From Thiogranum sp. (GTDB lineage: Bacteria; Pseudomonadota; Gammaproteobacteria; DSM-19610): DNA of 45,522 bases. Within the stretch, counting starts at the first letter, position 1. Each line of letters starts with the position of its first letter. The stretch is from the NCBI GenBank assembly GCA_022340245.1, contig JAJDOI010000223.1, positions 1-45,522 on the forward strand. Reading direction: 5' to 3'. Positions 20,611-30,608 of the stretch are shown piece after piece. The position numbers and the translations under genes were made by a program. Below the pieces are notes generated by a model. That model ran no database searches and had not been told where the DNA came from. It saw only the letters and a list, made by a program, of their open reading frames with translations.

Positions 20611-21489
20611 TTACGACTCGTCGTCGCCCAGTTCCTCGCGCAATTCTTTCTGCTCCCGGCGGCGGGCAACCAGTGCGTCGTAGGCATCGGCTTGCTTTTT
20701 GATGGTTTCTTCGCCAAACATGATCTGCAGAATCATGCGTTCACCGAATTTCAACAGCGCGAGGTCATCCGTATAAAGCTCTTGACGGGTGGCGTCATCG
20801 ATGTCAAAGGTAGCGCTGAACCCCTCGCTCTTGGCGAATTCACGGAACCGGTCGAGATCGTAGCAGGCCATGAAGAAAAACTGCAGGCTGGAGCGTGACA
20901 GTGCGCCGATCGCCGGACCCGCGGATTTCATTTTCAGGATCAGCTGGCGCCACCCGCTGCCGTGCTCGTCATAGTCCTCGAGACCCTGCTCCTTGCGATA
21001 GTCGCGAATGGTGATTTCGCGTTCCTCGAAATGCCCCTTGCAGTGGTCTTCCTGCACCATGGCATAGGACATACGCTCAAAGTTTTCGTCGGCCCGTCGC
21101 GTCGACAGCAGACCGACCGGGTAATACCGGCACGCGGTGGGCCGGTCTTCGTAAACACTACAGCCTTCATCGGTCATGAACTGGCACTCGGTCCCGCCTT
21201 CCACGGGCTCCATCTTGACGCCGGCAATGCTGTTCTTGTTGAACTCAAAGGGGTAAGTGTACTGTTTGAGGAATTCGCCGGACGTAAGGCCCAGGCGTTT
21301 CTTCAAGCGCAGGATGTCGTAGGGCGTCAGCGTGATATCGATATTGCGGCAACAGGCGTTGAAGCATTCGATTCCCTTGTAACAGTTGAACTTGATGACA
21401 TGGCTTTCATCAAACTGCTCCGGCACCACCGGACTCTCGACAAACGGGGATTCCTTGATATCGATCTTTACATCAGCCATGTCATTCAC
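20611..21489 (-). CDS. YkgJ-like cysteine-cluster (Zn/Fe-binding) protein
   Basis: Cys pattern KFNCYKGIECFNACCRNIDITLTPYDILRLKKRLGL ... TECQFMTDEGCSVYEDRPTACRYYPVG matches the CxxCxxxCC-type family. Confidence 0.8.
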   Translation of the reverse strand: MNDMADVKIDIKESPFVESPVVPEQFDESHVIKFNCYKGIECFNACCRNIDITLTPYDILRLKKRLGLTSGEFLKQYTYPFEFNKNSIAGVKMEPVEGGTECQFMTDEGCSVYEDRPTACRYYPVGLLSTRRADENFERMSYAMVQEDHCKGHFEEREITIRDYRKEQGLEDYDEHGSGWRQLILKMKSAGPAIGALSRSSLQFFFMACYDLDRFREFAKSEGFSATFDIDDATRQELYTDDLALLKFGERMILQIMFGEETIKKQADAYDALVARRREQKELREELGDDES

Positions 21490-21580
21490 CTCTCAAGCCC
21501 TTTACAACAAGGGTAACACACCCAGGTCAGAGCACATTTCTCACGAATACTGGGAAAAACTCTGCTCTGCCCCTGACAAA

Positions 21581-21616
21581 GAAAAAGTCCGGGCACCCTG
21601 GGGTACCCGGACTTCT
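21581..21616 (-). terminator. Intrinsic terminator downstream of aprA
   Basis: AAGTCCGGGCACCC (21585-21598) / GGGTACCCGGACTT (21601-21614), 14-bp stem with one wobble; minus strand continues into TTTTTC, about 30 bp after the aprA stop. Confidence 0.85.
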
Positions 21617-21645
21617 CGGCCTTCAAGAGACTGTCAAGGAAAGAC

Positions 21646-23628
21646 TTACTTGAACAGCTTGCTCTTGTCTACCAGATCAACGTGCTTACGCTTGAAGCAG
21701 GTCCAGTTCTGCGTCTTTTGATCGTAGACAGAGTTCACGAAGCATTTCCAGTTATCTTCATCGACAAAGTTCTTGTCCATGCGATAGTAGAAGCCCGGGT
21801 AACGGGATTCCTCACGGAACTGAATGTGTTTCATGTGAGCTTCGGCCGTCAGGATGCGGTGGTAGTTCTCCCAGGCACGCAGCAGTTCATGCAGGTCCTT
21901 GGCTCGCATCTTCATGGCGTCTTCTTTCAGCATATCCAGCTTCTCGCTGGCCACTTCCAGCATTTTGCTGTTGGTGGTGTAGTAAGTCGCGACACCCGCC
22001 ACGTATTCGTCCATGATCTTCTGCAGACGGAACTGCAGCATCTTGGGCGTGATGTAGTGCGGGTTGATGTCGATCGCGGTGGTGTAGTCCTTGTGCTCCA
22101 GGTAGGTCTTCACCGGACGGTAGATATCTTCCACCAGCTCCTCGACCGGGCGGTCCAGTTCAGGTTTCAGATCCTTGTTGTCCAGGCAGTACTTGACCAT
22201 CGACTTGGCACACATACGACCTTCAGCGTGCGAACCGGAAGAGAACTTGTGGCCGGATGCGCCCACGCCGTCACCGGCGGTGAACAGACCCTTGACGGTG
22301 GTCATGGAACGATAACCCCAGCTCCAACCCCTCGGCAGGTGCTCGGGTATACCATCGTACTCTTCATCCGTCGGCGCACCCAGGTCGGTCGGACCGGACA
22401 CCCAGATACCGCAGCAGCCGGAGTGCGAACCCAGCAGGTAGGGCTCGGTCGGCATCAGTTCGGAGTTCTTCTTCTCCGGTTCGATGTTCTCGCCAACCCA
22501 GATACCGCACTGGCCGACACACATGTCGAGGAAGTCTTCCCACGCTTCGGCTTCCAGGTGTTTGACTTCACGAGGAGACAGGGTTTCGCGCAGGTTAGCA
22601 AGGGCAGTCACGGTGTCCATGTAGATGGGACCACGACCTTCCTTCATTTCCTTCAGCATGAGGTGGTTACGCAGGCAGGAAGCCGGAACGGCAGCATGGC
22701 CGTAGGGAGGATAGTCGTCCAGCATGTCCTTGTTGCGGTCCATGTACACTTCACCGAAGGCGTTGGTGGCCTTGGATTTGAACAGCAGGAACCAGGCGCC
22801 GACCGGACCGTAACCGTCTTTGAAACGGGTCGGGACGAAGCGGTTTTCCATCATGGTCAGCTCGGCACCCGCCTGTGCGGCCATCGCATAGGTGGAACCG
22901 GCATTCCAGACGGGGTACCAGGCACGACCCTGACCTTCACCGACGGAGCGGGGACGGAACAGGTTGACGCAGCCGCCGGCAGCCAGCAGGCAGGCCTTGA
23001 ACTTGTAAACGACAACTTTGTGGTCACGCACGGAGAAACCGACAGCGCCGGCGATGCGGTGCGGATCGTTCTTGTCGTTGACCAGTTCGACGACGAAGAT
23101 ACGCTCTTCGATGTTGTCGATACCCAGAGCCTTCTTGGCCGCTTCAGCGACGATCCATTTGTAGGATTCACCGTTGATCATGATCTGCCACTTACCGGAA
23201 CGCACCGGCTTGCCGCCATCCTTAAGCGGGGTCATGCCCTTGGAACCGTCGTGGCGCTCGCCGTTTTCGTCAGTCTTCCAGATCGGCAGACCCCATTCTT
23301 CGAACAGGTGCACCGATTCGTCGACGTGACGACCCAGGTCGTAGGCCAGGTCGTCGCGGGTGATACCCATCAGATCGTTGGAGACCATGCGGGCATAGTC
23401 AGCCGGATCCTGCTCGGTACCGATGTAGGTGTTGATCGCGGACAGGCCCTGCGCCACGGCACCGGAACGGTCCATGGCGGCCTTGTCGACCAGCTTGATT
23501 TTCAGGTCGGTGCCTTCGGCCCAGCGCATAATTTCGAACGCCGCACCGCAGCATGCCATACCACCGCCGATAAGAAGAATATCAACTTCTTCTTCGACGA
23601 CTTCAGGATTTCCGAATTCCCCTGCCAT
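21646..23628 (-). CDS. aprA: Adenylylsulfate (APS) reductase alpha subunit
   Basis: 660 aa flavoprotein: EEEVDILLIGGGMACCGAAFEIMRWAEG, DRSGAVAQGLSAINTYIG, GDGVGASGHKFSSGSHAEGR; adjacent to aprB. Confidence 0.97.
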   Translation of the reverse strand: MAGEFGNPEVVEEEVDILLIGGGMACCGAAFEIMRWAEGTDLKIKLVDKAAMDRSGAVAQGLSAINTYIGTEQDPADYARMVSNDLMGITRDDLAYDLGRHVDESVHLFEEWGLPIWKTDENGERHDGSKGMTPLKDGGKPVRSGKWQIMINGESYKWIVAEAAKKALGIDNIEERIFVVELVNDKNDPHRIAGAVGFSVRDHKVVVYKFKACLLAAGGCVNLFRPRSVGEGQGRAWYPVWNAGSTYAMAAQAGAELTMMENRFVPTRFKDGYGPVGAWFLLFKSKATNAFGEVYMDRNKDMLDDYPPYGHAAVPASCLRNHLMLKEMKEGRGPIYMDTVTALANLRETLSPREVKHLEAEAWEDFLDMCVGQCGIWVGENIEPEKKNSELMPTEPYLLGSHSGCCGIWVSGPTDLGAPTDEEYDGIPEHLPRGWSWGYRSMTTVKGLFTAGDGVGASGHKFSSGSHAEGRMCAKSMVKYCLDNKDLKPELDRPVEELVEDIYRPVKTYLEHKDYTTAIDINPHYITPKMLQFRLQKIMDEYVAGVATYYTTNSKMLEVASEKLDMLKEDAMKMRAKDLHELLRAWENYHRILTAEAHMKHIQFREESRYPGFYYRMDKNFVDEDNWKCFVNSVYDQKTQNWTCFKRKHVDLVDKSKLFK

Positions 23629-23674
23629 TGCAAATACCTCTAAACCCTATCTATAACTACTGTGATCCGCGATC

Positions 23675-24142
23675 TTACAGTTTGATCAGCTCGCTGCGGT
23701 CGCCCGCGCGATAGCCGTTTTCCTGGTTGAAGAAACCCGGTTCTTCGATCTTGGCCATGTCGGCAGCAGGCTTGCCTGCATACGGATCGATAGAGCCTTC
23801 GGGCGTGGTACGGATCGGGAATTTGAAACGCTTCATGGTGCCGTTACGGAACTTGATGGTCCACATGATGGAGTCGGAACCACGCAGCGGCTGCACGGAA
23901 CCGCCAAGCGGTACGATGTCAGCGTAGTGACGCGCTTCGATAGCCTGCTGCGGGCAGATCTTGACGCAGGAGTAACACTCCCAGCACTGTTCCGGTTCCT
24001 GGTTGAAGGCACGCATGGCATGGCCGGTTTCGGAACCGTCCTTGTCGAGTTTCATCAGGTCGTGGGGGCAGATGTACATGCAGGCGGTTTTATCCTGGCC
24101 TTTGCAGCCATCGCACTTATCAGTACGCACAAATGTTGGCAT
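23675..24142 (-). CDS. aprB: Adenylylsulfate reductase beta subunit
   Basis: MPTFVRTDKCDGCKGQDKTACMYICPHDLMKLD and ECYSCVKICPQQAIEARHYADIVPLGGSVQPLRG, two 4Fe-4S motifs. Confidence 0.97.
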   Translation of the reverse strand: MPTFVRTDKCDGCKGQDKTACMYICPHDLMKLDKDGSETGHAMRAFNQEPEQCWECYSCVKICPQQAIEARHYADIVPLGGSVQPLRGSDSIMWTIKFRNGTMKRFKFPIRTTPEGSIDPYAGKPAADMAKIEEPGFFNQENGYRAGDRSELIKL

Positions 24143-24216
24143 GGTTCTATCTCCGCTTCACTTTACTGTACGTGAGTGATATATCATCCGCTGACAGCCA
24201 ACGGCCTCTAGCGTCG

Positions 24217-25434
24217 TTACTTGGCCGAGTGACCCGACATTTTGATTTCGACCTTGTCCTCGTCCTTGAGGCTGCCGTAGTAAGCGCGCAGGATTTCCAG
24301 TACCTCGGGACGCGAGAACTTTTCCGAAACCTCTTCACCCTCGGACAGCGCCTTGCGCAGCTTGGTGCCCGAGAGCAGGATGCGGTCGGAGCCTTCGTGC
24401 GGGCAGGTCTTCATGGAAGCCATGCCGTCGCACTTGTTGCACCAGAAGGTCCAGTCGATCTTCAGCGGCTGGGTCTCCAGGGCGTCGGCGGGGATTTCAT
24501 CAAAAATGTGGTGGGCGTCAAACGGGCCGTAATAGTCGCCAACACCGGCGTGGTCGCGGCCGACTATCTGGTGTGAGCAGCCATAGTTCTGGCGGAACAG
24601 CGCGTGCAACAGGGCTTCGCGCGGGCCTGCATAACGCATGTCCAGCGGATAACCGGCCTGGATCACGGTGTTGTCGGAGAAATAGTTTTCGATCAGCGTG
24701 CCGATGGCGTTGCTGCGCACGTCGGCCGGAATGTCGCCGGGCTTCAATTTGCCCAGCAGCGAGTGAATCAGTACGCCGTCGAGGGTTTCGATTGCGATCT
24801 TCGCCAGGTATTCGTGCGAGCGGTGCATCGGGTTACGTGTCTGAAAGGCAGCGACGGTCTTCCAGCCACGCTTTTCAAACTCGGCACGGGTCTGTGCAGG
24901 CGTCATGAACTGGTCACCGTATTGCTCGGGGAACCCGCCCAGCGACAGCACCTTGATCGGGCCGGCCAGGTTGACGTCGCCCTGCTCCATCACCATCTTG
25001 ACGCCCGGGTGCTCGACGTCGGTGGTCTTGTAGACCATCATGCACTCGTGCTTTTTGTCGATGCTGTATTTTTCGGTAACTTTCATGGTGGCGAGAATCG
25101 TGTCGCGCTCGCCGTCGTACAGCGCAATGTCGTCGCCTGCGCTGATCTGGTCGGCGGCGGCGCCGTCGGTCGACAGCGTCACGGGGATCGGCCAGAACAG
25201 TCCGTTGGCCATCTTCATGCCGTCGCACACACCTTCCCAGTCGGCGTGCGTCATGAATCCATCCAGAGGTGTAAAACCGCCGATACCCATCATGATGATG
25301 TCGCCGGCTTCGCGCGAAGAGATGTTTATCCGCGGCAGCGTGGCAGCGCGTTCGGTTTCAGCAGCGAGGGCAGCGCCCTCGAGAAGCAACGGCTTGAGAT
25401 CGCCGCCACCGTGTGGCTTCACAAGACTGGACAT
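24217..25434 (-). CDS. sat: Sulfate adenylyltransferase (dissimilatory ATP sulfurylase)
   Basis: [54 protein letters not shown]. The ORF opens at 25572; ATG 25434 fits the family N-terminus. Confidence 0.96.
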   Translation of the reverse strand: MSSLVKPHGGGDLKPLLLEGAALAAETERAATLPRINISSREAGDIIMMGIGGFTPLDGFMTHADWEGVCDGMKMANGLFWPIPVTLSTDGAAADQISAGDDIALYDGERDTILATMKVTEKYSIDKKHECMMVYKTTDVEHPGVKMVMEQGDVNLAGPIKVLSLGGFPEQYGDQFMTPAQTRAEFEKRGWKTVAAFQTRNPMHRSHEYLAKIAIETLDGVLIHSLLGKLKPGDIPADVRSNAIGTLIENYFSDNTVIQAGYPLDMRYAGPREALLHALFRQNYGCSHQIVGRDHAGVGDYYGPFDAHHIFDEIPADALETQPLKIDWTFWCNKCDGMASMKTCPHEGSDRILLSGTKLRKALSEGEEVSEKFSRPEVLEILRAYYGSLKDEDKVEIKMSGHSAK

Positions 25435-25764
25435 GAGACTCCTTACCAACCGGGTATATATAAGGTTATTGAGCGCGATAGTTCGACGCACGAGGCGCCC
25501 CGCAGGGGGTGTTACCTTAATGATGTGATGAGTGAAATCCAACAGTTTTAATTTACTCAAGCATAAAGCCACCTTATTCTTTGCTTTGTGCTATAAGCTA
25601 TACGCAAGCTTTTGTTATCACTTACTAAAAACTTACTTAGTATATTAGCATATTATGATACCTTATAAGGCTTTCAGTAACGCTAATTGGCCATTGTCGG
25701 CGATACTCGAGTAAATTACTGGGCCTTTTGGCGGCGCCAAGCGTCCATACAGAGATCAGTGACT

Positions 25765-28677
25765 ATGTCCAACCCGCTGCATGACCCGTTGTCCAAGGCA
25801 CTCGATGAGCGCAGCCGCATCGAGGTCAAGAACACCACCTGCTACATGTGTGCCTGCCGTTGTGGCATCCGGGTCACGTTGCGCGACGGCGAAGTCCGCT
25901 ATATCCAGGGAAACCCCGATCACCCGCTGAACAAGGGTGTCATCTGCGCCAAGGGCTCGTCCGGTATCATGAAGCAATATTCGCCGGCTCGGCTCACCAA
26001 GCCCCTGATGCGCAAGCCGGGCAGCGACCGTGGCGACAATGATTTCGTGGAAATCTCCTGGGAGCAGGCCTTCGGCATGCTCGAAGAGCGGCTCGCGGAA
26101 ATCCGCACCACCGACCCGAAAAAGTTCGCGCTGTTCACCGGCCGCGATCAGATGCAGGCGCTCACCGGGCTGTTTGCCCGGCAATTCGGCACACCGAACT
26201 ACGCCGCCCACGGCGGCTTCTGCTCGGTAAACATGGCCGCCGGCATGATTTACACCATCGGCGGCTCCTTCTGGGAGTTCGGCGGCCCGGATCTGGATCG
26301 CGCCAAGCTGTTTGTCATGATCGGCACCGCCGAGGATCACCACTCCAACCCGCTGAAAATGGCGCTGTCGAAATTCAAACGCCAGGGCGGCAAATTCATA
26401 TCCATTAATCCCATCCGCACTGGCTACTCGGCCATTGCCGATGAATGGATCCCCATCAAGCCGGGCACCGACGGCGCGCTGTTCCTGGCGCTGACCAACG
26501 AGATCATCCGCCAGGGCCTGTACGACCGCGACTACCTGGTGCAATACTCGAATGCCGCCGAACTGGTGAACATGGACGAGAAATCCACCGAGTGCGGTAT
26601 GTTCGTGCGCTTCGAGGTGCCACCCGAAGAAGGCTGCTTCGACCCCCAGAACAAGCTGTGGTGGGACCGCGAACTCGACAAGCCGATCTCCACCCATACC
26701 GAAGGCGCCGACCCCTACCTGCTGGGCGAGTTCAAACTCGACGACGGCACGCCGGTAAAACCCGCTTTTCAACTGCTGGTCGATCGCGTCAAGCAGTACA
26801 GCGCGGACTGGGCGTCCAAGATCACCGGTATTCCGGTTGAAACCATCCGACGCCTGGCCCACGAAATGGGCATCACCGCACGCGACGAAAAAATCGAACT
26901 GCCGATCGCCTGGACCGACGTGTGGGGTAACGAGCACGACCATGTCACGGGCAACCCCGTGGCTTTCCATGCCATGCGCGGCCTGGCGGCGCATTCCAAC
27001 GGCTTCCAGACGATTCGCGCCATGTCCATCCTGATGAGCGTGCTGGGCACCATCGACCGGCCGGGCGGTTTCCGCCACAAGGCGCCGTTTCCACGGCCGA
27101 TCCCGCCCTGCGCAAAAACGCCCACGGGACCGGAAGGCGTGCAGCCCGACACACCGCTCAACGGCATGCCACTCGGCTGGCCCGCCGACCCCGACGACCT
27201 GTTCGTCGACGATCGCGGCGAACCGGTGCGCATCGACAAGGCGTTTTCCTGGGAATACCCGCTATCGGTTCACGGCCTGATGCACAACGCCATTACCAAT
27301 GCCTGGCGTGGTGACCCCTACCGCATAGACACCCTGTTGATCTTCATGGCCAACATGGCCTGGAACTCGTCGATGAACACCTCGCGGGTGCGCGAAATGC
27401 TCAACGACAAGGATGAAAACGGCGACTACAAGATCCCCTTCCTGGTGGTCGCCGACGCCTTCCAGTCCGAAATGGTGGCCTACGCCGACCTGGTGCTGCC
27501 GGACACCACCTACCTGGAACGCCACGACTGCATGTCCATGCTCGACCGGCCGATTTCCGAGTTTGAGGGTCCGGTGGACTCGGTGCGCGTCCCGGTGGTA
27601 CCGCCCAAGGGCGAGTGCAAGCCCTTCCAGGAGGTACTGATCGAGCTGGGCTCACGCCTCGGGCTGCCCGCGTTCACCCACGACGACGGCAGCCGCAAGT
27701 TCCGCGACTACCCCGATTTCGTGGTCAACTACGAAACCGCGCCGGACTCGGGTATCGGCTTCCTCGCCGGCTGGCGCGGCAAGGGTGGCGAAAAGTTCAT
27801 GAAGGGCGAACCCAATCCCAAGCAGTGGGAAATGTACGAAAACAACAACTGCGTGTTTCACTACGAATTGCCCAAGTCCTACCAGTACATGCGCAACTGG
27901 AACCAGGGTTACCTGGAATGGGCCAAGCGCCACAGCCTTACGCGCTACGCCGAACCCATCAATATCCATATCTACTCCGAAGTGCTGCAGAAGTTCCGTC
28001 TCGCCGCGCAAGGCAAATCCGACGGCAAGCAGCCGCCTGCGCGGCTGCGCAAGCGTATTGAAACGCACTTCGATCCGCTGCCCTTCTATTCGCAGCCGCT
28101 GGAATCGCAGGTTACCGATCTGCACAAATACCCGCTCAACGCCGTTACCCAGCGGCCCATGGCCATGTACCACTCGTGGGATTCGCAGAATGCCTGGCTG
28201 CGGCAGATCCACACCTACAACTTTCTGCACGTCAACAGCAAGACGGCGCGCGAAGCCGGAATCGAGGACGGCGCCTGGATGTGGGTGGAATCCATGCACG
28301 GCAAAGTGCGCTGCCTGTGTCGCCACTCCGAGTCGGTCGAGCCCGGCACAGTATGGACCTGGAACGCCATCGGCAAGGTCGCCGGTGCCTGGGGCCTGGA
28401 CAGGGATGCCAACGAATCGCAACAGGGTTTCCTGCTCAACCACCTCATCAGCGAGGAACTGCCGCCCTGCGACGACGGCCGACACCTGTCCAACTCCGAC
28501 CCGCTGACCGGTCAGGCCGGCTGGTATGACGTGCACGTGCGCATCTACCCGGCGGGTGCCGACGAACCCAGGGTCACCTCTCCCCAGTTCGCTCCGCTGC
28601 ACACGGTACCCGGGCAGTCGCAGGAGAAAAAGCGCGGCCGCTGGCTGACCTACTTCGCCGGCAGGAAAAAGGTTTAA
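25765..28677 (+). CDS. soeA: SoeA-like molybdopterin oxidoreductase (cytoplasmic-type sulfite dehydrogenase catalytic subunit)
   Basis: MSNPLHDPLSKALDERSRIEVKNTTCYMCACRCGIRV (Fe-S cluster motif), NPDHPLNKGVICAKGSSGIMKQYSPARLTKP; followed by Fe-S and NrfD-type subunits. Confidence 0.9.
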   Translation: MSNPLHDPLSKALDERSRIEVKNTTCYMCACRCGIRVTLRDGEVRYIQGNPDHPLNKGVICAKGSSGIMKQYSPARLTKPLMRKPGSDRGDNDFVEISWEQAFGMLEERLAEIRTTDPKKFALFTGRDQMQALTGLFARQFGTPNYAAHGGFCSVNMAAGMIYTIGGSFWEFGGPDLDRAKLFVMIGTAEDHHSNPLKMALSKFKRQGGKFISINPIRTGYSAIADEWIPIKPGTDGALFLALTNEIIRQGLYDRDYLVQYSNAAELVNMDEKSTECGMFVRFEVPPEEGCFDPQNKLWWDRELDKPISTHTEGADPYLLGEFKLDDGTPVKPAFQLLVDRVKQYSADWASKITGIPVETIRRLAHEMGITARDEKIELPIAWTDVWGNEHDHVTGNPVAFHAMRGLAAHSNGFQTIRAMSILMSVLGTIDRPGGFRHKAPFPRPIPPCAKTPTGPEGVQPDTPLNGMPLGWPADPDDLFVDDRGEPVRIDKAFSWEYPLSVHGLMHNAITNAWRGDPYRIDTLLIFMANMAWNSSMNTSRVREMLNDKDENGDYKIPFLVVADAFQSEMVAYADLVLPDTTYLERHDCMSMLDRPISEFEGPVDSVRVPVVPPKGECKPFQEVLIELGSRLGLPAFTHDDGSRKFRDYPDFVVNYETAPDSGIGFLAGWRGKGGEKFMKGEPNPKQWEMYENNNCVFHYELPKSYQYMRNWNQGYLEWAKRHSLTRYAEPINIHIYSEVLQKFRLAAQGKSDGKQPPARLRKRIETHFDPLPFYSQPLESQVTDLHKYPLNAVTQRPMAMYHSWDSQNAWLRQIHTYNFLHVNSKTAREAGIEDGAWMWVESMHGKVRCLCRHSESVEPGTVWTWNAIGKVAGAWGLDRDANESQQGFLLNHLISEELPPCDDGRHLSNSDPLTGQAGWYDVHVRIYPAGADEPRVTSPQFAPLHTVPGQSQEKKRGRWLTYFAGRKKV

Positions 28678-28680
28678 ACC

Positions 28681-29412
28681 ATGACTCAACTCGCCCTGGT
28701 AATCGACCTGAACGTTTGCGTTGGCTGTCACGCCTGCGTCACCAGCTGCAAGGAGTGGAACACCTCCGGCACGGCCGGGTACATGGCCGACATGAACCCC
28801 TTCGGCCATGATCCGACCGGCACCTTCTTCAACCGGGTACAGACTTTCGAAATCGGGGAGTTCCCGAATACCGAGACGGTACACTTCCCCAAGAGCTGCC
28901 TGCACTGCGAAGACCCGCCGTGCGTACCCGTGTGCCCCACCGGCGCGAGTTACAAACGCGACGAAGACGGTATCGTGCTGGTCGACTACGACAAGTGCAT
29001 CGGCTGCAAGTACTGTTCCTGGGCCTGCCCCTACGGGGTACGCGAAGTCGACGAACACCAGAAAGTGATGAAAAAGTGCACCCTGTGCGTCGACCGCATC
29101 TACGACCGTTCGTTGCCGGAGAACGAACGCAAGCCGGCCTGCGTCATGGCCTGCCCGACCAGTGCGCGCCTGTTCGGCGACGTCAACGATCCGGACTCAG
29201 AGGTGGCGGAAGCGATTCGAGAACGCGGCGGCTACCAGCTGATGCCCGAGTGGGGCACCAAACCCGCCAACCACTACCTGCCCCGGCGCAGGACCCGAAT
29301 CACCATTCACGAAGACGAACTCACGCGTGTCGACAATCCGCTGAACAAAGAGCGTCAACTGCCCATGCCCGACAAGGATGCGCCGACCCTCGACGACGTC
29401 ACCTCGTGGTAA
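28681..29412 (+). CDS. soeB: SoeB-like 4Fe-4S ferredoxin subunit
   Basis: LNVCVGCHACVTSCKEWN, CLHCEDPPCVPVCPTGASYKRDEDGIVLVDYDKCIGCKYCSWACPYG. Confidence 0.92.
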   Translation: MTQLALVIDLNVCVGCHACVTSCKEWNTSGTAGYMADMNPFGHDPTGTFFNRVQTFEIGEFPNTETVHFPKSCLHCEDPPCVPVCPTGASYKRDEDGIVLVDYDKCIGCKYCSWACPYGVREVDEHQKVMKKCTLCVDRIYDRSLPENERKPACVMACPTSARLFGDVNDPDSEVAEAIRERGGYQLMPEWGTKPANHYLPRRRTRITIHEDELTRVDNPLNKERQLPMPDKDAPTLDDVTSW

Positions 29413-29528
29413 TTTGAGTAACGACCGAGAGTATTTGAACATGCCCGACTTCGGCAACATGGCGCCGCCCGCGGCTGACATACTCCGCCCCCCTGGAAAG
29501 CAAGGCAACCGGTATCAGGAGCTAAACC

Positions 29529-30506
29529 ATGCATCCCGCATTCTCAGTCATTTTTCTCACCACCCTGAGCGGGGTCGGCCAGGGACTGTTTCTGGCGCTG
29601 TACACCGGCCAGCTGTACTCGGTCGTCGAAGTTGTGCCCGTGGAGGATTCACACAGCCACTATGGCGTTGGTTCACTGATCGCGCTGGTGTTTCTCGCCG
29701 GTGGCCTGCTCAGTTCCTTCTTTCACCTGGGACACCCGGAGCGCGGCTGGCGAGCCATGGCCCGCTGGCGCACCTCCTGGCTGTCGCGCGAAGTCATCGT
29801 GCTGCCCGCCTTTATGGGGCTGGTGGCGCTCTACGGGCTGGTGCACTATTTCGATCTCAACCCGGTACTGTTTACCTTCCGTGAAAACTTCCACGTCGAC
29901 CTGTCGCTGGTGATCGGCGCGCTCACCACGGTCGTTGCCTTCACGCTGTTCCTCTGCACCGCTATGATCTATGCGTGCATCAAATTCCTTCAGGAATGGG
30001 CCACGCCGCTGACCGTGGTTAATTACACGCTGCTCGGTTCCGCATCGGGCTTCACGCTGGCAACGGTGTTCGCCGCCTACAATCAGTCGCCGCTCACCGA
30101 CTTTTATGCGGGCTGGGCCGTGCTGCTGACGCTGGCGGGTCTGGTGACCCGTGTCTCCAGCCTGATCCGCAACAGCCGCATCGAGCACAAGTCGACGCTG
30201 CGCACTGCCATCGGCATCCGGCATACCAAAATCGTCCAGAAGTCCCAGGGGTTTATGGCGGGTTCATTCAACACCCGCGAATTCTTTCACGGCGCCCCGG
30301 CAAGCGTGTTCAAGCTGATCAAATGGGTGTTCCTGATCGCGGTCTTCCCGGTGCCCGTCCTGCTGCTCTCGCTGGGCATGGGCACCAGCGCCATAGCGGT
30401 GTTCGCGCTGGCGTTTGTGGTCCAGTACCTGGGACTGCTCGCGGAACGCTGGTTCTTCTTTGCGCAGGCCAACCACCCGCAAAATCTCTACTACCAGACC
30501 GTTTAA
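29529..30506 (+). CDS. soeC: SoeC-like DmsC/NrfD-family membrane anchor
   Basis: MHPAFSVIFLTTLSGVGQGLFLALYTGQL with about eight hydrophobic segments, directly after soeB. Confidence 0.88.
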   Translation: MHPAFSVIFLTTLSGVGQGLFLALYTGQLYSVVEVVPVEDSHSHYGVGSLIALVFLAGGLLSSFFHLGHPERGWRAMARWRTSWLSREVIVLPAFMGLVALYGLVHYFDLNPVLFTFRENFHVDLSLVIGALTTVVAFTLFLCTAMIYACIKFLQEWATPLTVVNYTLLGSASGFTLATVFAAYNQSPLTDFYAGWAVLLTLAGLVTRVSSLIRNSRIEHKSTLRTAIGIRHTKIVQKSQGFMAGSFNTREFFHGAPASVFKLIKWVFLIAVFPVPVLLLSLGMGTSAIAVFALAFVVQYLGLLAERWFFFAQANHPQNLYYQTV

Positions 30507-30608
30507 ACCGGCGGCCCCATCCGCTGCGCCGATCGTCGCGGCTATCCGGGCGGCCACACGCATTGCGCGAGCATCAGGACGCCGCGTGGGTTGCCTGAAA
30601 CCGCTCAG

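Noticed and set aside
21682-23643. 653-aa plus-strand ORF opposite aprA
   Set aside because: Antisense to the clear aprA gene; its low-complexity Val/His/Gly-rich translation is typical of an open frame from strong codon bias.
25756-27078. 440-aa minus-strand ORF inside soeA, and 27652-29058 across soeA/soeB
   Set aside because: Both are antisense to conserved molybdopterin and ferredoxin frames, with no domain signature.
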